Assembly: GCF_033118175.1 (NCBI RefSeq)
Contig: NC_083685.1
Coordinates: 117,932,501 to 117,996,500 of the forward strand
Source: Dama dama
Lineage: Eukaryota > Chordata > Mammalia > Artiodactyla > Cervidae
Direction: 5' to 3'
Length of the DNA: 64,000 nt
Every line of letters starts with the position of its first letter. Within the stretch, counting starts at the first letter, position 1. Shown piece by piece: positions 33,251 through 45,200 of the stretch. Position numbers and translations under genes: made by a program. Below the pieces are notes generated by a model that was not told the origin of the DNA, ran no database searches, and saw only the letters and a list, made by a program, of their open reading frames with translations.

Positions 33251-33280
33251 CTAAGATCCGTCAAGGGAGCCTTCCGTTCT
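33251..33280 (-). CDS. PECAM1: PECAM1 exon 16, coding part: carboxyl terminus and stop
   Basis: After the acceptor CACTGCAG the exon reads RTEGSLDGS and TAG (33251-33253). TEGSLDG is the conserved PECAM1 carboxyl end, which forms part of the short terminal helix known to mask the tyrosine motifs in the resting tail. Only 30 nt are coding; the rest of the exon is 3' untranslated. The acceptor tract upstream is only moderately pyrimidine-rich. Confidence 0.95.
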   Translation of the reverse strand, partial: RTEGSLDGS

Positions 33281-36200
33281 CTGCAGTGACAAGAGACAGG
33301 ACACGCTATGGTCACACCCTTCAAGATTGAAGACTGGCCTGGTGGAAAGATACGCAAAACTGCACCCGGCGCTTTTCCAAGACACTGCACAGCAGAACCG
33401 ACATCCGTGGGCACCCCCCACCCTGTGGGGGCAGCTTCTGCCCAGATTCATTCTTCTTTCTCTCCATGTCTGTTCTGTGGGGTCTGCAGCCTCTGTCCCC
33501 CACATACATGCCGCCCAGCAGACTCTCAACCAATTTCATCAAGCACCCACACAGGAAGACTAGGAAACACCTGGTGTCTGACTCCAGCTCTAAGTTAACT
33601 TTCTCTGGGTCTGTTTTGTTTGTTTGTTTGCCTGTTTGTTTGGTTTTGGTCATGCCTCTTGGCTTGCAGGATCTTAGTTCCCTGACCAGGGATTGAACCT
33701 GTGTCCCCCTGCAGTGAAAGCCCTGAGTCTTAACCACTGGACTGCCAGAGAAGCCCAGAGGTCTGTTTTTAAATTAAAAAAAAAAAACAAAAAAAACGAA
33801 AGACCAAACTCAAATGATTAAACTTTTAAAAAAATTTTAAATTATATGATTCTTCCTTAAAAAAGAATGAAATTCTGATTCATGTCAACATGGATAAACC
33901 CTGAAAACAATATGCTAAGTGAAATAAGAGACACGAAAGGAACAAATATTGTTATGATTCCACTTAAGTAGGGGTATCCAGAAGAGCCAAGGTCCTAGAG
34001 ACATGAAGTAGGATAGTGGCTGCCATTCTGGGAGGCAGGGGGAATAGGAAATTAGGGCTCAACGGGTGCAGACTTTTGGTGTGGGATGATGAAAAGTTCT
34101 GTGGATTTGGCAATGGTCACACAACAATGAGATTGTACTTAATGCAACTAAATTAATTGTACACTGAAAGATGGTAAAAATGGTAAACTTCATGTTGTGT
34201 GTATTTTGCCACAATAAAAGTGAAGAAAAATTTTTAAAATTCCATGTGCCACCTTACAGTGTTCTCTAAGTGTTACACATGGTATTTGTGTTACCTACAC
34301 ACCCCTCCGTGAATGGACCTCCGTCTGACCCAGGCACTGTTTTCCCTGCTGAGGATGCAACAAACTGCCCCCGAGAATTTTATATCCTATCAATTACTGA
34401 CAAACAACACTACCATGAAGTAGAAAGTGGAAGAGGTCCTAACGACCTGCAGAAGGAGTTGAAAGGCTATGAGGGAGGTGGATTTTGATGAATGGATGGA
34501 ACAAAGAGGCAAGAGTGGAGCATGCTGGGAAATTCCTGAGTAGAGGGGCCCGGGGCAACAGTGAGTCTGGAAGAGCAGGCAGCACCTGAATGCATGACAC
34601 TGGGCCCTCTGTGGGCACAGAGTACCCTGCAGCAGGTGGAATCCAGGGAGGCAGGAGAAGTTGTGGGGATTGGCCTGGGTCTTGGGAACACCACGATGGG
34701 GCTCTGTCTGTCTCCCTGAGGGTTGGCTGAGATGGAGTCCCTGTTTTGTTCTGGTCCTACCAGGTCTAAGGAACCTCTCAGAAGGATGCAGGCCTGTGGG
34801 GCTCCAGCTGGAAGGCCAAGGCTCTGTCTCCTCCTTTGCCAAGAGAGACCCACGCAAGCAGGCCAAGAGAACTGTGTTGGCCCCCGGGGGCTGGAGGCCC
34901 GCCAGCCCTGGCAGCTACCCTTCCTCCATTTCCTCCACCTGGCCCGGAGGAGTGACCCTGGTGTCCAGCCTTTCTGCAGGCCCTGGACCAAGTCCTCCAC
35001 CAGACACCTCCGCTGCCCTCTCCAGGGGAAGTGAGCTCAGCGAGCTGCTGCAGGAACAGCTCCAGAGCTGGGAAGGGCAGGGCCACAGTCATCCAGACCT
35101 CGGGGGTTTTGAACTAAAGGCTAACACACTCCCATCCAAGGCTGTGCTTGCCTGCTTTTAAATCAGAGCCCAGCTGTCAGGCACCTAAGATCAGCCAAGA
35201 AATCAGCCCACTTTTGGCCAGAACATAGTGTGAACAGTCTCAAGGGTCATTTTGCTTCTAACACTCCTGGGATTTCTACTTCCTGCTTCTCGAATGTGCC
35301 CCTTCTGTGCACTCCCAATGAATCAGATCTGTGCTGGGTGCCTGCTTAATCCTTGCAACAACCAAGTGAGAGGGTTCTATTTCCTCCAGCTTATAGATGA
35401 GGCAACTAAGGTCCCAAGAGGTTAGGAAATCTGCCCAAAGTGACATGTCTAATAAGGAGCTATTAGGGAAGGGTCAAGTTTTAATGTGCGGCTCTGCTTC
35501 CTAAGTCAAAGGTTGGCTTGAGTTGGATCCTGGGTCTTGGGTAAGCAACTGCTACATTTTCCTCATGTGACAGGGGCCTTTTAGGGCCAAGCAAAGTAAA
35601 TTCCCTATCCGTACCCTATGCTGCCAGAGTGTCTGATGAAAAGAACTTTAAAATAGATAACTAGCTTTTCTATGATAGTTTTTAACCTGCAAGTACTTTG
35701 CAAGGTGGTTCTCATTTAAGAAGCGTTTCTCATTCTTAAGAAGCTCCTTGCTGTTGTTGTGGTCTCAGTCACTAAACCATGTCTGATTATTTCACGATTC
35801 CATGGACTGTATAGCCCGCTAGACTCCTCTGTCTGTGGGATTTCCCCGGCAAGAATACTGGAGTGGGTTGCCATTTCCTTCTCCAGGGGATCTATCCAGC
35901 CCAAGGATCGAACCCCTGTCTCCTGCACTGGCAGGCAGATTCTTTACCACTGAGCCATGGGGGAAGCCCTAAGAAGCTCCTTAATAGATAGATGTTACTG
36001 TTTTTGCTATTGTCATCACCATCTCCACTTTATAGATGGGGAAGCTTAGGCTTGACGAGGGAGCTGGAACCCAGACCCCAGTCTCTTGATCCCAAATCCT
36101 GGGCCATTCCTATCGTATTCCAGCCAGCTGCCTGCTGGCTCCCGGGAAGGAAGAAGGTAGGTTGTAACTAGGAATTGGTTTTCTTTTTTTTTCCGTAAGA

Positions 36201-39200
36201 AGGAAATTTATTTCCAAGATCCTGAGAGCCACGCAGGTTCAGATTCATCCCTTTAAGTACAGGCTGTTCTCTTTCATGTTATCTGTCTGCCTGGGCCACA
36301 AACACGATTTATAAACAAGGCAAAAATGGCAGAGGAAAAATGAAGTCAGAATGTGCCATTGAAGCAAGTCAAACAATACTAAATTAGTATTTGGCTAAGC
36401 GGCTATCTCATTGTTAAGATATTTCCTCCAATATGTTTTCAGAAGCAATGGCTATTAAACAACTGGGAATGATCGCCAGGTTTGATTTCAGGAAGGAAAT
36501 CCCCTCCCATTTCCCTTCTGGGCATTTCAATTAATTTTCTCCTGAGCCTTGCCAGCTGATTATTAGGGAAACTATACCTGTGTCGTTTATAAACAAGATG
36601 CTTTCGCGTCAAGATTCCAAATGCCTTTCCCAACGGCTGGGAATCCCTGTGCTCCCGCCAGAAGACTTAATTATTTTCGGGGGGAAGGACCAGCCATGAG
36701 TGAGCTCTCAGGAGCAGACTTCTGGGCCCGCAGGCCAGCTTCTGGGCAAAGGGAAAGTTCTGTCTGTCCTAGAGCTTGGAGCCTCTGTCCAGAGAGATCG
36801 TTTGGATTAAAGACAAAGTAAATAAATTGGTCTCGAGGTCCAGCAGACCTGCCTTGGGTGGACACACCATGATTACTGCATCAGGAGAATATCTCTTTAT
36901 TTGGGTCCCACAAGGTCCATGGAGCAAAGTTCTCCCTTCCCACGCTCTCGGAGCTGTGATGGCCGGGACAGTGACATCACTCTTGGAGGGAGTCTTGTGG
37001 TGCGGACTGGCTGGGGGGGCTTGGAGACCTCGGTTTTCTAGCCCTGGCTCTGCAGTTAACAAGCTGGGTCACACTGGGCAAGCTATTCTGCTCTAAATTT
37101 TCCTTGCCCCACGTCCCTAATGTCCTTCAAAAGCAATCGTCTCTGATTTCAGAAGTCTGAGTGAGCTTAGCCTAGAAAAAGACGTTCATTTCATTCCTCT
37201 TTTCCTTAAATTGAAAGCCTTCCTCCATCACAAGAATGTCAGCAGCTTCCTGTCTGTCAAAGGCATAATGAGTTCTCTGTTTTACAAGAATTCAGACTCA
37301 GGCAAAACAAAGGAAGCTGGGGGTGCATTGGAAGGGGCTACCAGCAATCTTGCTGAAAGTTCTTCCCAGACCTTAAAGAAGCAATCTGAGGAGCAAACAC
37401 CTTATTCCTTAAGATGCTAGTTGCCCAGTTAACTTCTATGCTGCTGGGCAGCTCATAAAGAGGTGGAGAGTAGGAAAATGGGGGGGAGATGGGTCTTTGC
37501 AAAACTTGAACTTGGACCTCTGCACCATTTTTTTTTTTTTTTTTTTTTTACTACACCATGCAGAATCTTAGTTTTCCAACCAAGGGTTGAACCTATGCCC
37601 CCTGCACTGGGAGTGTAGAGTCCCAACCACTGGACCACTAGGGAAGTCCCCTTCTGTACTTCTTTTAAGCATTCCTATCTGCCAAGTTTGGAGAAGGCAA
37701 TGGCACTCCACTCCAGTACTCTTGCCTGGAAAATCCCGTGGACAGAGGAGCCTGGTAGGCTGCAGTCCATGGGGTCGCGAAGAGTCAGACATGACTGAGC
37801 GACTTCACTTTCACTTTTCACTTTTATGCATTGGAGAAGGAAATGGCAACCCCCTCCAGTGTTCTTGCCTGGAGAATCCCAGGGATGGGGTCGCACAGAG
37901 TCGGACACGAGTGAAGTGACTTAGCAGCAGTATCTGCCAAGTGGCAGCTTCCTGAATCCTCTACTAGCTACAGAATGAAACCTCATGATGAGGTATTTGA
38001 GTCTTTTCTAAGCAAGCGCTACCTTACCTTTCCCCCCATTACTCCTCACAGGCACCCTTGTCTGCTCCCTGAGCTGCCAGAGCTTCCGCCATCTCTCCAG
38101 CCCTCAGACCTCGGCCCCTGAAGACCTTTCTACCGGGATGCTGCTGTAAAGGGCTCTTTCCTCACGGCCCTTTCCCTGGGGAAGAGGCTGCTAACCAGGC
38201 AGCATGAAGCGCCTCTCTCCTGTTTCTGCGGTCTCTGGAGCAGCAAATTGCTTTGCATTCTCACCTGAGATTACCCCCCTGATTTCCTCACTGGGTCAAA
38301 GACCTTCCATGTCCCCCACAACAGAGAGCCTGGTATGGGAGGGTAACTACACCCCCGAATCTGCACTGCCCATCCCTACCCTCACCCCACCCCCAAGGAC
38401 CTGGACTCAGAGGGAATATGGACTCTGCTCATCTAGAACTGAGTGCCCTAGATTTCCAATCCTGAGGGCAATTTCCGGGCTTTCATGTCCTAATCGGGCT
38501 GCGAAGGAATGATGGAAATGGTGGGAGAGAATTTCAAAAGCACAACAGGCCTAGAAAACCTGAGAGCCTGAGCACCAGGCTGGTCAGAGGAGCCCAGGGT
38601 CTTGGTGTAAAACAGACAAGGCTAGTCCACGGGTGTCTTTGTTAGGGTTGCAGAAAACTGAGTGAGTCTGGAAATCTTTCACTGTTGAATGGACTATTTT
38701 TTAAAAAAAATAATGCATATGAAATGTGTACTTACAGAATATCTGTTTTCCACGAAATCTGCAAAACAAAGGATAAGGCAAAAGTGAGCAGTATGAAGAA
38801 CACGAAGAGCAGTTAGGCTCCCCACTCCAACATCTCAGAGGCTGAGCAGGCGAAGGAAAGAGACGGGGGGAGGGGCCGGGTGGCCGTGCAGGAGACCCCA
38901 GGCCCTCACCCTTACTGGGTGCCCAGGTTTTTGGCCCCTTTGCCCACGGGTAGCTTCCCCAGGACCCTGTGGCTCCATGTAACAAGCATATAAAGCCCCT
39001 GGCAGCCCATTTGACATTTTAAACAGGTTTGTTTGTTTTTTTTTTAACTCACTAGCACATGCTATTTTAGAGGGGAAAAAAGAAACCTGAAAATTACAGA
39101 AAAGTAGAAAGCAGGTAAAAATTCTCTCTGGCTACACGGTTGACTGAAATGTCTTCCAGTCATTTTCCACTAAGAGTAGAGCTTTTTTGTGCTTTTTGGG

Positions 39201-42200
39201 GGGTGGTGGGGGTGGGGGTGGAGAGGAGTTACAATTATCTAGTCTATGCCATTTTAGAGCCTCTCTTTTACACATAGTGTGATTTTAGAAACATAATTGT
39301 TAGCAGCTATTTAGTCATCATTCCACGAGTATGCAGTTGTTTACTAAACCAGTTCCTTACTTTTAAAAATTTAGGTTCTTTCCAAGTTTTTGCTATTTTA
39401 TATGATGCCGCCAGTATCCTCTTTGGGAATAAAGCTATTTCAAAGGTTCATACTAGTTTGTCTATTCCCAGGAGTGGGGATTCATGGAGCAGAAAGCATA
39501 AACAAGGCCAACGCCCTTGGCATATAGAGTTCAAGTGCTGTCTGAAGGGCAGGACACCACATTGCCTTCCCCTGGAAGGGGGCATTGATCCAACGATGTG
39601 GAGACCACACGGTCTTCTTGCTGGGGGGCATGCCGAGACATGTCCAGAAGATATGAAGGAGGGTGAGAAAGGCCCAAGGGAACAGGAGACCTTGCACCGA
39701 AGGTGAGTGACCACCTGCGTTACTTAGAGATGGTTTTTACTACAAGAGGTGAGAGAGGGCTGTGATTGGCCCTTGGACAGGATCAGACTCCACGAACAGC
39801 AGAGTTTCTGAATGGGGGTGGGGGGTGGCCTACCTCTTGGCTGACACCCCAAATAGCCCACTATGACCCTAGCTCTGAAGACATGGAATCCTGGGGAAGG
39901 CCCACTCACCCCCAAATCCTCATTCTTCCTTGAGAGGCAATCCTAGGGACCTCAGTTTCTACCCAGTCCCCTCCGCCACCCGCCAAGTTCAAGCACCTTC
40001 TGAATCTTGGCTGTCTCGGGGCCCGACTGTCACAACGGGAGTCACAACCTTCTGTTTCTTTCTTGAATTTAAAAATATCCTGTTTCCACCAGTCCACTTC
40101 CCCCTCAAACCCTGTCTTATCACAGCTCCATTGTGCGTCTCTTCTAGAGGGAACAGGGCCAGGAGTTCCTAAGGGGCCCCCTTCTGTCCTGGCTAGGCCA
40201 GAGGCAGGCGTCAAGGGCCAAATGGATGAATCAGCCCAACCAACAAGTCAAGCCATTGTGTAAACTTCCACACATTGAGAGAGGCCGCGGGCAGCACCCC
40301 ACCCCCAGCCCAAACCTGACCTGGAGGACCCAAAGGACCCCATGCTTCCCGCTCCTTCAGAGCCCCAAGGCTTCTGCAATCAGGGCGAGAGCCTCAGGCT
40401 ACATTTCCTAATGCAATAAAGACTCGGAATATCAACATTTGAATGTAATATATTTGATAATGTATTATAATAACACTGATTATACTGATAATACTGATAG
40501 AGCACCAAGATACACAAGATACGCTTGTTTTTGGTACTAGAATCTGGTGGCTAGTGTCCTTTTTTTTTTTAATAGAGTAAGTTTTATCTCCTTGAGGTAG
40601 GAGAGGCCACCCCGGGGGTGGGCTAGCAGTGCCCACAGGCCTGGTTTGTTCTGGGCCTCTCAAGATGGGGGTGGGGGTGGGGCACAGGCCCTCAAGCGCT
40701 CTTTCCTTCCTCCCAGAGAGGATATGGCAGGGGCCCTCCTCTGATCATGACTGTCTATGATCAGCCCCTCCCCGGTCTACTGGAGTTCTGCTCCCTTAAG
40801 AAGAAGCCTGGAAGTCTGAATTCTAGGCAAAGAGAAAGTAGAAGAGGGAGGCTGAGTGAAGGAGGTGGGCCCTGCCAGACCCAAAAGACAAGAGGTTAGT
40901 GTCTGGAGCAGGACTTGGCATCTCTCCCTAGAACCACAAGTCATCAGGTGGGAGGTGCCCAGGACACCTCCAAGGGGGGACACATGACTTCTAGGAAGAA
41001 AAACCAGCTCCTGTCTTGGCGGAGTCACAGAAAATTGATTCCTTTAAACAAGAGTTTCTTAATGCTGGCACTACTGATATCCTGAGCTGGATAATTCTTT
41101 GTCATGGGGCTTGTCCTGTGTGGTGTAAGATGTTTACCAGTATCCCTGGCCTCCACCCATTAGATGCAAGAGCAACCCCTTGCCCCTCCTTGCCAAATTA
41201 TGACAACCAAAAATGTCTCCAGACACTGCCAAAGGTCTATTGCATTGATAACCACCACTCTAAACTGTGCAAATCTTATCTTAGACCTGAGTTCTCTCAT
41301 AGGGAAGAACTGACTGCATTGTTAATTAATTATGAGAAACCACTTTATGCTCCGGTCTTTAAAACTAGGGCGCTGCTGCTGCTGCTGCTAAGTCGAGTCA
41401 GTCGTGTCCGACTCTGTGCGACCCCATAGACGACAGCCCATCAGGCTCCCCCGTCCCTGGGATTCTCCAGGCAAGAACACTGGAGTGGGTTGCCATTTCC
41501 TTCTCCAATGCATGAAAGTGAAAAGTGAAAGTGAAGTCGCTCAGTCGTGTCCGACTCTTCTCGACCCCATGGACTGCAGCCCACCTTTGTCCATGGGATT
41601 CTCCAGGCAAGAGTACTGGAGTGGGTGCCAGTGCCTTCTCCTTAAAACTGGGGTAAATATATGTTAATAAGTTATGCTTCGGATGAACTACAAACCATTT
41701 TATAAAGTACTTTCAGGATAAGCTGGAGCCCTGTGAAACCATCAAGTGCTGAATCAGAGTGAAGGTACAAACTTCCTGGGCTAGCCAGGAATTCCAGTTC
41801 ACACAAGCCTCAACCAGGCTGAGTGGAGCTGTTGACTAAGCCATGGCAACCCAATGTAATATTCTTGTCTGGAGAATCCCATGGACAGAGGAGCCTGGTG
41901 GGCTACGGGCCATGGGGTCACAAAGAGTCGGCCACAACTGGAGGGACTTAGCATGCATTGCTGACAAATCCTAATCTCGGGCAAAATAAGTGGAAAGGAA
42001 ATAAGAACTTGAAAAACCTGAAGTGCTAAGCTTGCAGATCTAAATTATGAGGCAATTATCAGCATTTTCTTCACTCCCAAGAAAGCTGAAGTTTACTGAC
42101 AGGCAAGATCTCCTTCTCCACCCATTAATTCCGGCTGTGTCCTCGGAGTTTGTTCTCTTTTCTCCTGAGGCTGACTTCAACTTGGTCTCTTTCTAATTGA

Positions 42201-45200
42201 AAGGTCGGGTATGTTGAGACATGCCCCGGAAAAGTGCCGCAAGGCAAATTCCGGAGGCTGGCTAAACTTCCGGGGACCGACCCCCTGCATCCTGGTCCAA
42301 TCAGGTACCGACCCGGAGCCCTCGGACACTGACCGCCCTGTAGCCCGCGCTTTCTTGCTTATATGAAAAGACCTGGCTTAAACGCCGGCCCTGGCTATAA
42401 AACCCCTCCCCGCCCCTCATACCTCGCAGACTCCCTTTGTCTCCTCGCTCACCCGCCCCCGGGAGTTCTGCCCGAGAGCGACCGCTCAATCAAGGCCTTC
42501 ACCAACGGTCCTTAGAGGCGGCTTTTTTCCTCCCGCGGCGTTTTCTAACACTAATAAAGTCTTCTTAGTTTTGAGAACCCCTCTCCTTCCCTCCCTAACA
42601 GGCAGGGACCATGTAGCAAAGAATGGTCTAACAGCTGGAAAGTGAAGCTGCTCAAAGATGGAGAAATTTCCTTGCCTGGGACAAAGCATTAATTGCTGGG
42701 ACAGGAAGATGTTAGCTCAGCTGTAGGTCAGCAAGTTGGCCAAAAAGTTCGTTCGGGTTAGTCTAGAGGCCGGTATGCCAAACCCGAACGAACTTTTTGG
42801 CCAACCCAATAGAGGAGCACAGGGAACTCTGCTCAATATTATGTAACAACTTAAGTGGGAAACGAATTTGAAAAAGAATAGATACATGTATAGGTGTAAA
42901 AGGACTTCCCTGTGGCTCAGAGGGTAGAGCGTCTGCCTACAATGCAGGAGACCCAGGTTCCATCCCTGGGTTGGGAAGATCCTCTAGAGAAGGAAATGGC
43001 AACCCACTCCAGTACTCTTGCCTGGAAAATCCCATGGACGGAGGAGCCTGTTGGGCTACAGTCCATGGGGTCACAAAGAGTGGGACACGACTGAGTGACT
43101 TCACTTCCACTTCCACATGTGTTAAAAAAAAAAAAAAAGTAACTCCAATGGGAAAACAGGCTTTAGTATCAATTTTTTCTAGTTATGCTACTATAATTAG
43201 TACTTTGTTGTCCAGTTCGCCAAGTGGTTGGTGTCTGACTCTTTGCGACCCCACGGACTGCAGCATGCCAGGCTTCCCTGTCCTTCACTATCTCCTAAGA
43301 ATGAATATTTCAGGTGTTGGAATAGTTAAGAGTAAGAAGAAACACAACGCCATTTGTGCTTGAGTCACTGTTAACAACATATTAATAATTAATTTGATTT
43401 TTTCAATAAATTTTCAACTATCAGAAAAACAACAGAACATCAGATGTGCAAGACTGTGGTCAAGACTCAGTGGGAGGTAATGAGTTGCAAGAGTTGCCTC
43501 CTTCCTCCTCATTTTATAGAACTCACCTGCCCACCACAGCCCTTATCCACTGAATGGCCATGTGCATTTCTGAGACACCCTGAGGTGTTCACCTTGCAAC
43601 AACTCCACTGAGGTCAAGGGCATTTTATTCAGAATTAATGAGGAAACTGGGCTTCCCTGGTGGCTCAGTGGTAAAGAATCTGCCTGCCAACGCAGGAGAC
43701 TCAGGTTCGATCCCTGGGTTGGGAAGATCCCCTGGAAAAGGAAATGGCAACCCACTCCAGTATTCTTACCTAGGAAATCCCATGGACAGAAAAGCCTGGT
43801 GGGCTACAGTCCATGGGACTGCAAAGAATTGAACAGGACTTAGCAACTCAACAACAAGGAAACTAATTGATGATAAGAATCAGGGGTGGGGCAAAGTCTT
43901 ATAACCCGACTAAGGCAGAACTGAGATCAAACCCCAGGGGTCCTACTGAGCGTGCTTTCCATTAGGCTGAAGTACAGAGAAGCATCCAGGCTGGCCTCAG
44001 ACCAACACAAAAGCAGCAGAAACACAGTCAAGTGGCTCCTGAGACCCAGGACTTATTCAGATTTGAAGGGCAAACTTGAAGTCAAGGATGGGTAAAGGAT
44101 TAGGGTGGACTCCAAGGGACCCGGGGGTGACTCTTAGAAGTGACTGAGTCCCCACCCCTCATCAACAAGTTCCAGGGCAGGGGTCGGGAGTGACCAAGGT
44201 ATAGACAAATGACCGTCACTTCCAAACACAGGACATTGAGACTCTGAATGTTATGATTGAAAGGCTACTTAAGATCGTTCATTCAATCCCGTGATTTGAC
44301 AGATTAAAACAATTGAACATAGTCAAATTCACAGAGACAGAAAGTAGAATGGTCATTGCCAGGGGTTGGGGGGCAGGGTCTGGGAAGTTATGGTTTAATC
44401 GGTAAGGAGTATCATTAGGAAAGATGAAAAAGTCCTGGAGATGGATCGTGGTGATGGTTGTATAACAATGTGATTGTACTTAGTGTTACTGAAATGCACA
44501 CTTAAAAATGGTTACAATGGCAAGTACTATGTATTTTTACAGTAAAAAAAACAAAACAAAACTGAGCTTAGAGCCTAAAGCCAAGATCACAAAACCTGGT
44601 GCCTCCCATGGCCCATCAGCTCCCCAGACACTCCTCAGCCTACAGCCTCCAACACCCTCCTCAGGGCCCTGGTCCTACCCAGAGCCCCACCCTAGAGCTG
44701 CTCCTTGGGGCCAGGCCTGCCCGATGCCCTTTGGCTTATCTAGACAAGCAGTTTTCCTTTGTATCACTCAGGGGGAAAAGGGAGTCTAAGTGCCAGAACT
44801 ACGTCCTGTGAGCCATTTCCCAAAATAGCCAGCCCTGAAGTGATGCGTGTTGGAAGAGGATGGGAAACTGAGAAGCTAAGGAGGGGAAGAATGAAACACT
44901 AAGAAGGAAAGGTCAGACAAGACCCCGCCCTGTACTCAGCTTGCTTACTGAGACCTGCTTCCACTGGGGCCTTTTATTTTTATTGTGGGTCACACCCTCC
45001 CCTTAAAGCGCAAACACACACATAGTTTCTGGGTTATCTCTACCAGCCAGTCCAGAACAATCACTCCAGGATTGCTAGGGAGTAAGAAAGACTCTACCCG
45101 CTTTGAATGAGAACCAGAGCAGAACTCAGAACATCTAGAAAATGGTTCTAAAAGCGTATCTCCAGCCTGACAGCAGCAGGGGATTTGTTAGAAATGCAAG

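Larger units (their letters stand above)
33281..38735 (-). other. PECAM1: PECAM1 intron 15 (5455 bp)
   Basis: Bounded by GTAAGT and CTGCAG. Repeats: CHR (33640-33757), LINE-1 3' end (33840-34240), MIR pieces around a Bov-tA (35325-36110), CHR (37527-37650), BOVA2 (37689-37929). The 34.25-35.2 kb part is GC-rich unique DNA. A minus-strand AATAAA with a following A-run lies at 36190-36212. Confidence 0.9.

Noticed and set aside
34390..35161. Overlapping open frames of 158-177 codons on both strands in intron 15
   Set aside because: Mirror-image open frames in GC-rich DNA with low-complexity proline, serine and glycine composition; no resemblance to known proteins.
37930..37950. Candidate for PECAM1 microexon 15 (GGCAGATACTG on the minus strand)
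   Set aside because: It is the target duplication of a BOVA2 SINE, lacks the correct phase and splice sites, and the copy at 38736-38758 fits perfectly.
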